Below, piece after piece: positions 1 through 5,707 of a stretch of 8,927 bases of DNA. The stretch covers positions 1 through 8,927 of the forward strand of contig CAADTP010000047.1 of assembly GCA_900751995.1 (NCBI GenBank), given 5' to 3'. The translations under genes and the position numbers were made by a program. The notes under the pieces are model-generated. The model was not told the origin of the DNA, searched no databases, and worked only from the letters and a program-made list of their open reading frames with translations. The stretch's first letter is position 1; each line of letters opens with the position of its first letter. Source of the stretch: Lachnospiraceae bacterium (GTDB lineage: Bacteria; Bacillota; Clostridia; Lachnospirales; Lachnospiraceae).

Positions 1-2
1 CG

Positions 3-116
3 ACGATTCCGGGTGTACTGTGGATTGTGACTGCGGTTGTATTATTTTTCTACCGGTTAAATAAAAAACGTTATAACGAGATTGTAGAGGAACTGAAAAA
101 TGGAAGAAAAAGTTGA
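3..116 (+). CDS. C-terminal end of a probable GPH-family (MelB-type) sugar:cation symporter, partial
   Basis: The reading frame enters the window open and ends at a TGA at 114-116, giving 37 residues. They read as one hydrophobic segment (TIPGVLWIVTAVVLFFYRL) followed by a basic and acidic cytoplasmic tail (NKKRYNEIVEELKNGRKS). A last membrane helix followed by a YRLNKKRYNEI-type tail is typical of glycoside-pentoside-hexuronide symporters, which import sugars with Na+ or H+. The fructokinase remnant starts inside this gene with a 17-base overlap, so the two were cotranscribed and probably translationally coupled, which fits a sucrose or fructo-oligosaccharide uptake operon. The family call rests on a short tail and on context; another 12-helix permease family is possible. 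Confidence 0.6.
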   Translation, partial: TIPGVLWIVTAVVLFFYRLNKKRYNEIVEELKNGRKS

Positions 117-617
117 TATCGTGGCATTGGGAGAGTTGCTTCCTATGATCCAAATTATCGCTCGTCTCTTTGGAAGAGCAAAGAGTATGCAGTGAAAAAA
201 ATGAGATCTGTCATAGAATTGGTAGATGTCATGAAGGTATCGGATGAAGAGAGTATTCTGTTGACAGAGGCGAAAAGTTATGAGCAGGCTGCAGATCAAC
301 TCCTTGCCATGGGACCAAAGCTGGTTGCCATTACATTGGGAGAACAGGACGTTCTTATGGCAACAAAAAGCAGAAAAGAAATCATCAAAGCATTTCAGAC
401 ACATGCGGTCGACACGACTGGGGCAGGTGATTCATTCTGGGGAGGCGTATTATGCAGTATCCTTTCTATGAATAAGAATGTTGAAAAAATGGAATGGGAA
501 GAAATCAAAAAGTGTGCTGTTTTGGGAAATGCAGTTGCTGGATTGTGTGTGCAAAAGAGAGGCGGAATCCTTGCGATTCCGACGAAAGAGGCAGTGCTTG
601 AATTTATGCAGAAATAA
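100..617 (+). pseudogene. PfkB-family fructokinase with internal out-of-frame deletion
   Basis: An ATG at 100, preceded by AGAGGAA at about 87-93, opens MEEKVDIVALGELL, the classic fructokinase N-terminus (normally continuing into IDF). The sequence then jumps at about 136-145 to a region that, in another frame, reads SYDPNYRSSLWKSKEYAVKK, the mid-protein segment found near residue 160-170 of intact fructokinases. Read from the ATG, the frame ends at a TGA at 193-195 (31 codons). The downstream frame stays open from 141 to the TAA at 615-617 and contains DTTGAGDSF with the PfkB anion hole and catalytic Asp, plus the ATP-binding C-terminal half. About 150 residues of sugar-binding and lid region are missing, and the deletion length must be 3n+1. 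The downstream part could start at GTG 192 but has no ribosome binding site. The normal product would phosphorylate fructose to fructose-6-phosphate after uptake by the upstream transporter. It is almost certainly inactive as read; an assembly error is the main alternative. Confidence 0.82.
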
Positions 618-637
618 TGAATGTATATGAACAAACT

Positions 638-692
638 CGGGGCTGTAAAAATCACGATTTATTAATCGTTAAAGCATCAGCCCCGTGTTTTT
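638..692 (+). terminator. Rho-independent terminator between convergent sugar and ilv operons
   Basis: CGGGGCTG (638-645) pairs perfectly with CAGCCCCG (678-685), and a small inner hairpin ACGATT/AATCGT (654-659/664-669) sits in the loop. A run of five T follows at 688-692 on the plus strand. On the minus strand the stem is the same but the following tract (GAGTTTGTT) is only weakly T-rich, so it may also end ilvBN transcripts, less efficiently. It lies between the stop of the fructokinase remnant (617) and the stop of ilvN (715), the expected place for a shared terminator. Confidence 0.75.
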
Positions 693-714
693 CTGTCGGA
701 GTATTATTCCGCTT

Positions 715-1227
715 TTATCTTTCCATCATGCTGATGGACTCAATTCCGACACTTCCGCCGCGGACAACTTCGATATGCTTGAACTCTTCTTTGATAAGCT
801 TGATGACCGCGTCATTTTTGGTTGCGGTCTGGACGAATTCCAGAAGGAGGCTGTCTTTTCCATAGTCGATGACACGTGCCTTGAAAGTCTCAGCAATCTG
901 GAAAAGTTCTACTTTATCTTCCGGGGAGCAGCCCTTTACCTTGATGTAAAGGATCTCCTTCATTCGAACGAACACGTCTGTAAAATCAATAACTTTGATC
1001 ACTTCGATCATACGGTTCAGCTGTTTTTTGATCTGCTCAAAGGTTTCATCATCGCTGACTGTGGCGATGGTCATTCTGGAAACTGTGGGATCCTCCGTGG
1101 TTCCAACAGTAAGACTGTCCAGGTTATAGGACTTTCCGGAGAAAAGACCGGAAATCTTGGAAAGAACACCGACCTGGTTTTCAACGTAGAGAGAGATCCA
1201 TCTTTTTTTCATTCCTTTATCCATCAT
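715..1227 (-). CDS. ilvN: Acetolactate synthase small (regulatory) subunit
   Basis: This is the regulatory subunit of acetohydroxyacid synthase, which activates the catalytic IlvB subunit and confers valine feedback inhibition. The 170-residue product has the usual IlvN length. An N-terminal ACT domain is visible (about residues 8-82): WISLYVENQVGVLSKISGLF, then YNLDSLTVGTTEDPTVSRMT, the family hallmark. The C-terminal half (about 85-160) matches the small-subunit C-terminal domain. The usual Pro of the NxPGVL turn is Val here. The gene begins nine bases after the ilvB stop, and its ribosome binding site AGGAGGAA (1231-1238 on the plus strand) overlaps that stop, so translation is coupled. 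Two adjacent ATGs (1227 and 1224) are both possible; 1224 gives an 8-base spacing and 1227 a 5-base spacing. It depends on the ilvB promoter and T-box, as no separate promoter is seen. Confidence 0.95.
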   Translation of the reverse strand: MMDKGMKKRWISLYVENQVGVLSKISGLFSGKSYNLDSLTVGTTEDPTVSRMTIATVSDDETFEQIKKQLNRMIEVIKVIDFTDVFVRMKEILYIKVKGCSPEDKVELFQIAETFKARVIDYGKDSLLLEFVQTATKNDAVIKLIKEEFKHIEVVRGGSVGIESISMMER

Positions 1228-1236
1228 TCATTCCTC

Positions 1237-2955
1237 CTAACAATCCATGATCAGATCAGCCAGAGTGCCGCCCGGCTTGACCATCGGGTAAACCATTTCC
1301 TCCGGATCAATGATAAATTCGATGATCGTAGGAGTTTTTGTATTCTTCTTAGCCTCTTCGAAAGCAGCCGCAATCTGATCCTTCTCAGTTACGCGGATAC
1401 CCTTTGCCCCATAGCTCTCTGCGAGACGGATGAAATCCGGTGTGTATTCCGGATATTCCTGACCGTCTGTGCGGCGGGAGAGTGCACCGGCCTTCAGATT
1501 TGTCATGGCGTAACGTTTTCCGTAGAAAAGCTTCTGCCACTGGCGGACCATTCCGAGATATTCATTATTAAAGATACAGCAGATGATCGGAAGCTCCTCC
1601 AGAACTGCGGTAGCCAGCTCCTGAATGTTCATTTGCATGCCGCCGTCACCGGAAACGGAGATGACCGGTGTATCCGGATTACCGATCTTGGCACCGATAG
1701 CACCTGGAAGGCCGTAACCCATGGTTCCAAGTCCGCCGGACATGATCAGCTGACGGTTCTCGGTGATGTCTGCATACTGGCTCACCAGCATCTGATGCTG
1801 ACCTACATCGGTAACAAGAATGGCCTTGTCAAACTGGCGGTTGATCTCGCCGATGATATCCAGCGGTCCCATAATACCACGGTCTTTCATGGTAAGAGGA
1901 TGCTCTTCCTTCCATTCCTGGATCTGCTTCAGCCATTTGCCGGTATTACAGTCCTGTACATATTCATTCATTTTTGTTATTGCCTCTTTTGCATCGGCAA
2001 CGATGGGGATGTCTACATGGATATTTCTGGAAATGGAAGCGGTGTCAATATCGATGTGGACGATCTGTGCATGTGGGGCAAATTCATGGAGCTTGCCTGT
2101 GATACGGTCGTTAAAACGGGTTCCGATGGAAAACAGAAGATCGCATTCATTCACGGCCATATTTGCGGCATAAGCGCCGTGCATACCAAGATTTCCGATA
2201 AACAGAGGGTTCTTTGTGGAAATGGCGCCACGTCCCATAACGGTTGTGACAACCGGGATCTGAGTTTTCTCAACAACCTGGGTAAAAATCTCCTGCGCGC
2301 GGGAAATGATCACACCGCCGCCAGCAAGAAACAGAGGTTTTTTGGCCTTCTGCAGCATTTTGAGGGCACGCTTCAGCTGTCCGATATGCACGCTGGTGTT
2401 GGGCTTGTAGCCGCGGATATTGACAGTCTTCGGATACTCAGCACTTCCCAGCTCGGCCATTACATCCTTTGGAAGGTCGATGAGAACCGGGCCTGGGCGT
2501 CCGGTGCGTGCGATATAGAAAGCTTCCTTGATGATACGTCCAAGATCCTCACGGTTGCGGACGGTAACACCGTATTTTGTGATGCTTCTGGTGATCCCGA
2601 CAATATCAACCTCCTGGAACGCATCGTTTCCGATGAGGTGACGGGCAACCTGTCCGGTAAAGCATACAAGCGGAACACTGTCATAGTTGGCAGTTGCAAG
2701 ACCTGTAACAAGGTTGGTAGCTCCGGGACCGCTGGTAACGAGACATACGCCAACCTTTCCGGTAGTTCTGGCATAGGCATCTGCTTCGTGTACAAGGGCC
2801 TGTTCGTGACGTGGCAGGATGATGTCAATGCCGCTCTGTTTATATAATTCATCGCTGATATCGATGGTGCAGGCACCAGGATAGCCGAACAGAACATCAA
2901 CGCCTTCTTCTTTTAAGGCTTTTACAAGCAATTTGTTTCCGGAAATCTGTTTCAT
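1237..2955 (-). CDS. ilvB: Acetolactate synthase large (catalytic) subunit
   Basis: IlvB is a thiamine-diphosphate enzyme that condenses two pyruvates to 2-acetolactate, or pyruvate with 2-ketobutyrate, opening valine, leucine and isoleucine synthesis in the cytoplasm. The 572-residue product shows the three family domains: an N-terminal PYR domain with FGYPGA (24-28) and the catalytic Glu in PRHEQ (E51); a central FAD/Rossmann-like domain (about 190-330); and a C-terminal PP domain with the GDG...NN metal/ThDP motif (G436-D437-G438 to N463-N464) and the RQWQ tryptophan (W473) that lines the herbicide site in homologues. A longer open frame extends upstream to a TTG at 3024, but the ATG at 2955 is chosen because GGAGGG lies nine bases before it and the protein then starts MKQISGNKLLVKAL, as homologues do; the extension also runs into the leader terminator. 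It is first in an operon with ilvN and is controlled by the T-box leader. Confidence 0.96.
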   Translation of the reverse strand: MKQISGNKLLVKALKEEGVDVLFGYPGACTIDISDELYKQSGIDIILPRHEQALVHEADAYARTTGKVGVCLVTSGPGATNLVTGLATANYDSVPLVCFTGQVARHLIGNDAFQEVDIVGITRSITKYGVTVRNREDLGRIIKEAFYIARTGRPGPVLIDLPKDVMAELGSAEYPKTVNIRGYKPNTSVHIGQLKRALKMLQKAKKPLFLAGGGVIISRAQEIFTQVVEKTQIPVVTTVMGRGAISTKNPLFIGNLGMHGAYAANMAVNECDLLFSIGTRFNDRITGKLHEFAPHAQIVHIDIDTASISRNIHVDIPIVADAKEAITKMNEYVQDCNTGKWLKQIQEWKEEHPLTMKDRGIMGPLDIIGEINRQFDKAILVTDVGQHQMLVSQYADITENRQLIMSGGLGTMGYGLPGAIGAKIGNPDTPVISVSGDGGMQMNIQELATAVLEELPIICCIFNNEYLGMVRQWQKLFYGKRYAMTNLKAGALSRRTDGQEYPEYTPDFIRLAESYGAKGIRVTEKDQIAAAFEEAKKNTKTPTIIEFIIDPEEMVYPMVKPGGTLADLIMDC

Positions 2956-3025
2956 GAATTGGTTCCCTCCTTTGATGATGTGAAAAGTTAAGCAGATAAG
3001 GGCTGCCGCGAGAAATTTTTCCAAT

Positions 3026-3064
3026 AAAAAAGTCCCGGCATATCGGATAAAATATGCTCAGGAC
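3026..3064 (-). terminator. T-box attenuator terminator before ilvB
   Basis: On the minus strand GTCCTG-A-GCATAT pairs with ATATGC-CGGGAC, a 12-bp stem with one bulged A and an eight-base loop, followed by six T (3026-3031). The 5' arm overlaps the TCCGTCC segment needed by the antiterminator, so the two folds are mutually exclusive as in standard T-box attenuation. It sits about 70 bases before the ilvB ATG. Confidence 0.92.
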
Positions 3065-3316
3065 GGATAATTCCGCGGTACCACCTGTTTTCAGAGGTAA
3101 AACTCTGCTCTCTGCCAGTACAAAATTATACTGCCTCCCTGTAACGTGGGAATGACGATGAAGCCTACTGCATGAAGATCCATGGTTCAGTCCACTGCTC
3201 GAGGGCTACTTCCACAGTTCAGTCACGAAGATTCTCACCGTCCATCTTCTCTCTGTGCATCCGGAGACTGTGTACTACTCCCTGTCATTGCATTTAGTAA
3301 ATATGGATAAAAATTT
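3026..3316 (-). promoter_or_regulatory. T-box leader of ilvBN, candidate Val (GUA) specifier
   Basis: Read on the minus strand, the leader has the conserved T-box AGGTGGTACCGCGG (3073-3086), whose UGGU bulge (3080-3083) would pair with the ACCA end of an uncharged tRNA. Stem I can be folded: AGGG (3280-3283) with CCCU (3202-3205), an AGUA loop-E strand (3273-3276), then helix CACAG (3268-3272) with CUGUG (3213-3217), followed by GAA and the triplet GUA (3207-3209). An AGAGAG bulge (3249-3254) and a distal AAGAU/AUCUU hairpin also match the family. The arrangement mirrors glycyl T-boxes in which GAA directly precedes the specifier, so GUA, a valine codon, is the best candidate. Stem III is CAGTA/TACTG (about 3117-3134). 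Uncharged tRNA should favour the antiterminator over the terminator, turning on ilvBN in starvation. The element is certain; the specifier is an inference. Confidence 0.93.
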
Positions 3317-3322
3317 TCTATT

Positions 3323-3351
3323 ATTATAATATAAAATATCGGAACTGTCAA
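3323..3351 (-). promoter_or_regulatory. Sigma-A promoter of ilvBN
   Basis: A perfect consensus promoter on the minus strand: TTGACA (3346-3351), a 17-base spacer, TATAAT (3323-3328). Transcription should begin near 3316, just before the T-box stem I. Such strength fits a gene controlled mainly by attenuation rather than by initiation, although an inverted repeat arm fills the spacer. Confidence 0.93.
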
Positions 3352-3408
3352 TCAAAAATCCTGATGGCTCAATGGGTGAGCCGGGGATTACGATAACAGT
3401 TCCGATAT
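3336..3408. repeat. 13-bp perfect inverted repeat with nested hairpins, between corC and ilvB
   Basis: ATATCGGAACTGT (3336-3348) is the exact reverse complement of ACAGTTCCGATAT (3396-3408). Inside lie two further nested stems, AATCC/GGATT (3357-3361/3385-3389) and GGCTC/GAGCC (3366-3370/3378-3382). One outer arm occupies most of the spacer and part of the -35 of the ilvB promoter. On the minus strand the structure is followed by a TTTTAT tract, so it may serve as the terminator of corC; a protein operator on the ilvB promoter is the alternative. Confidence 0.7.
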
Positions 3409-3480
3409 GGATGATATTAAGTATTAAATATTTTTTCGGTACATTAGCTGTTTCTTGTTACGGAGCTGGAGCCTGCTTAC

Positions 3481-4773
3481 TCAGGATTCGGTATTATCCA
3501 GTGTTTCAGGATCTTTTTCCGGAAGGTAGACATGCACTTTCTCGATACGGTTTTTATCCAGCTTTTCTACGATCAGACGGATTCCGTCCTCTGTGATCAC
3601 TTCGTCACCGGCAACAGGCAAACGATCCAGATGTTCGATGATAAATCCACCCAGGGAATCATAATCCTCGGAATCCAGTTCCGTATCCAGATGATCATTT
3701 ACGTCATCTAGATGCATGGAACCTTCGATGATATATTCCCGGTCGGAAATCTTCTGGACAAGCTCGTCCTCCTTCTCATCGTATTCGTCATGGATCTCAC
3801 CCACGATCTCCTCCAGGATATCCTCCAGTGTGATCAGTCCGGCCATATCACCGTATTCATCCAGTACAATGGCAATGTTGAAGGTGGAGTCCTTCATTTC
3901 CACAAGAAGATCGGAAATGCTTTTTGTTTCGTAAGTGAAATGCGGCTTTCGGAGGAAATGATCGATAACAAATTCCTCATTTTTGTCGTAAAGAAGAAGA
4001 TCCTTCATGTTGATGATTCCCACAATGTTGTTCTGGCTGTCCTTATAAACCGGCAGACGTGTGAACTTATCCTCGCGGAAAATATCGATCAGCTCATCAT
4101 AGGTGGATTCTACATCCGCAAAGGTAACATGTACTCTTGGAACCATGATATCCTTGGCTGTGGCATCTCCAAGATCAAACACATTGTAGATCATTTCTTT
4201 TTCGTCGGATTCAATGACACCGTCCTCATGGCTGACGTCCACGATAGTACGAAGCTCCTCCTCGGTCATGGCCTTGCTGGCTGCATCCGGATCCACACGC
4301 ATCAGGCGCATCACACCTCTTGAAAAGAGATTGATGATGAAGATCACCGGTGTCATGATGGTCATAAGAAATTTAAAGACCGGGATATAGCGGAGGGTGA
4401 TCTTTTCAGAGTTAATGGTTGCGTAGTTCTTGGGGGTGATCTCACCGAAGATCAGGATCAGAACCGTCAGAATCACCGTCACGATGCTGACCATATAGCC
4501 GCCAAAGCTGTATGCAAGTGTGGTTGCAAGGGAAGAAGCTGAAATGTTCACAATGTTGTTTCCGATGAGAATCGCACTGAGAAGCTTGGGCGTCTGGTTC
4601 TCCAGGATATCGAGAGCCATGGCTGCACGCTTGTTTCCCTCGTCTGCAAGAGAGCGGAGACGGATCTTGTTTACCGACATCAGCGCGGTTTCGTTAGATG
4701 AGAAAAAGGCTGACAATGCCAGCAGAATAAGTAATATGATTATCTGGTAAGTGTCGCTGGGGTCCACTTTCAA
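3481..4773 (-). CDS. CNNM/CorC-HlyC family membrane protein with CBS pair
   Basis: This is a HlyC/CorC (CNNM) family protein; members are linked to Mg2+ or Co2+ efflux, though substrates of individual bacterial paralogues vary. The 430-residue product has the full architecture: a DUF21/CNNM membrane domain (about 1-190) with segments near 9-27, 64-88, 93-112 and 130-150, including FFSSNETAL, IGNNIVN and the conserved FGEITPK; a CBS pair (about 205-330) with IMVPR, TRLPVY and LITLEDILEEIVGEI; and a C-terminal CorC_HlyC domain (about 345-417). The start is a TTG at 4773, chosen because AAAGGAG lies six bases before it; a GTG two codons later is less well placed. It is transcribed alone from its own promoter, divergent from the ABC transporter genes. 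No obvious metal-responsive riboswitch is visible in its short leader. The family call is firm; the transported ion is not known. Confidence 0.93.
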   Translation of the reverse strand: MKVDPSDTYQIIILLILLALSAFFSSNETALMSVNKIRLRSLADEGNKRAAMALDILENQTPKLLSAILIGNNIVNISASSLATTLAYSFGGYMVSIVTVILTVLILIFGEITPKNYATINSEKITLRYIPVFKFLMTIMTPVIFIINLFSRGVMRLMRVDPDAASKAMTEEELRTIVDVSHEDGVIESDEKEMIYNVFDLGDATAKDIMVPRVHVTFADVESTYDELIDIFREDKFTRLPVYKDSQNNIVGIINMKDLLLYDKNEEFVIDHFLRKPHFTYETKSISDLLVEMKDSTFNIAIVLDEYGDMAGLITLEDILEEIVGEIHDEYDEKEDELVQKISDREYIIEGSMHLDDVNDHLDTELDSEDYDSLGGFIIEHLDRLPVAGDEVITEDGIRLIVEKLDKNRIEKVHVYLPEKDPETLDNTES

Positions 4774-4828
4774 TATTCACTCCTTTAAAAATAAGATTAT
4801 TTGGTTAAAAATATACAGATACTCCCAC

Positions 4829-4857
4829 ATTATATACGTTTTACTGGATTTTGGCAA
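4829..4857 (-). promoter_or_regulatory. Sigma-A promoter of the corC-like gene
   Basis: On the minus strand TTGCCA (4852-4857), a 17-base spacer and TATAAT (4829-4834) form a near-consensus promoter. Transcription would start near 4822, giving a leader of about 49 bases before the TTG start. Confidence 0.85.
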
Positions 4858-4917
4858 GAGCCGGACCGGTACAGCGCATATAGATATATGGAAAAAATAC
4901 GAAAATAAGTCTGCTTC

Positions 4918-4946
4918 TTGACAAAAGAGTAAGTTCAGACTAACAT
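4918..4946 (+). promoter_or_regulatory. Promoter of the ABC transporter operon
   Basis: TTGACA (4918-4923), a 17-base spacer and TAACAT (4941-4946) form a promoter with a perfect -35 and a 4/6 match at -10. It lies about 60 bases before the ATPase start, divergent from the corC promoter. Confidence 0.7.
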
Positions 4947-4964
4947 ATATGTATATTCATATAT
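4945..4964. promoter_or_regulatory. Candidate palindromic operator on the ABC operon promoter
   Basis: ATATATG (4945-4951) and CATATAT (4958-4964) are 7-bp inverted arms spaced by six bases. They begin in the -10 and cover the likely start site. A dimeric repressor binding here would block the promoter. The AT-only nature of most of the arms makes chance a real possibility. Confidence 0.4.
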
Positions 4965-4999
4965 AAAGAAGAACTGTATAGGAATGGAAGGAGAGGTTT

Positions 5000-5698
5000 A
5001 TGTTTCTGGAGATAAAAGGAATCAAAAAATCCTTCGGGGCAGGAGAGAGCCATGTAGATGTTCTGAAGGGGATCGATCTTGAGATTGAAAAGGGAGAATT
5101 TTGTGTGCTTCTGGGGCCGTCCGGTTCCGGGAAATCCACGCTGCTAAACATTATTGGCGGCATTGACGGAGCAGATGCAGGAAGCATTACCATTCAGGGA
5201 GAACAGCTGGAGGATATGAATGAAAAGAAGCTTTCCCTCTACCGCAGAAAACATCTGGGATATATTTTTCAGATGTATAATCTGATTCCCAATCTGACTG
5301 TGAGGGAGAATATTGAAGTTGGTGCTTATTTAAGTGACAGACCGCTGGATGTGGATGAACTGCTGGAGACACTGGGACTTTATGAACATCAGCGGAAGCT
5401 TCCGAACCAGCTTTCGGGAGGTCAGCAGCAGAGAACTGCTATTGGACGTGCCATTGTAAAAAATCCGGATATCCTGCTTTGTGATGAGCCTACCGGCGCT
5501 CTGGACTACAACACCTCCAAGGAAATCCTGAAGCTGATCGAAACAGTCAATCACAAATACGGAAATACTATAGTCATGGTTACTCATAACGATGCCATCA
5601 AGGATATGGCAGACCGTGTGGTAAAGCTTCGTGACGGGATGATCCGCAGAAACTATCAGAATGAGCAGAAGATTCCGGCTGCTGACCTGGAATGGTAA
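5000..5698 (+). CDS. ABC transporter ATP-binding protein, MacB/LolD class
   Basis: This 232-residue protein is the cytoplasmic ATPase of a type VII (MacB/FtsX-class) ABC system. Visible motifs are the Walker A GPSGSGKST (39-47), Q-loop Gln in FQMYNLIP (Q91), signature LSGGQQQR (138-145), Walker B ILLCDEPTGALD (158-169) and the switch His in VMVTHN (H196). LIPNLTVRENIE and DEPTGALD are typical of this subfamily, where ATP hydrolysis powers movement of periplasmic or extracellular domains rather than ordinary import. The ATG at 5000 follows AGGAG with a six-base gap. Its stop is nine bases before the permease start, so the two form an operon. No two-component system or substrate gene lies beside it, so the substrate (peptide, lipid or antimicrobial) cannot be assigned. 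Confidence 0.95.
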   Translation: MFLEIKGIKKSFGAGESHVDVLKGIDLEIEKGEFCVLLGPSGSGKSTLLNIIGGIDGADAGSITIQGEQLEDMNEKKLSLYRRKHLGYIFQMYNLIPNLTVRENIEVGAYLSDRPLDVDELLETLGLYEHQRKLPNQLSGGQQQRTAIGRAIVKNPDILLCDEPTGALDYNTSKEILKLIETVNHKYGNTIVMVTHNDAIKDMADRVVKLRDGMIRRNYQNEQKIPAADLEW

Positions 5699-5707
5699 GG
5701 GGGCATT

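Noticed and set aside
685..2847. A 720-codon plus-strand open frame antisense to ilvN and ilvB
   Set aside because: It mirrors the codon structure of two unmistakable genes on the other strand, has no ribosome binding site or recognisable domain, and its translation resembles no protein family I know.
2956..3024. N-terminal extension of IlvB by 23 residues from a TTG at 3024
   Set aside because: It starts next to the T-box terminator, has no ribosome binding site, and homologues begin at the internal ATG preceded by GGAGGG.
3712..4323. 203-codon plus-strand frame within the corC-like gene
   Set aside because: Shadow of a well-supported minus-strand gene with CBS and CNNM motifs.
4861..4870. 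CCGGACCGG short palindrome between the divergent promoters
   Set aside because: Nine bases with a one-base centre; too short and not positioned on either promoter to support an operator or terminator.
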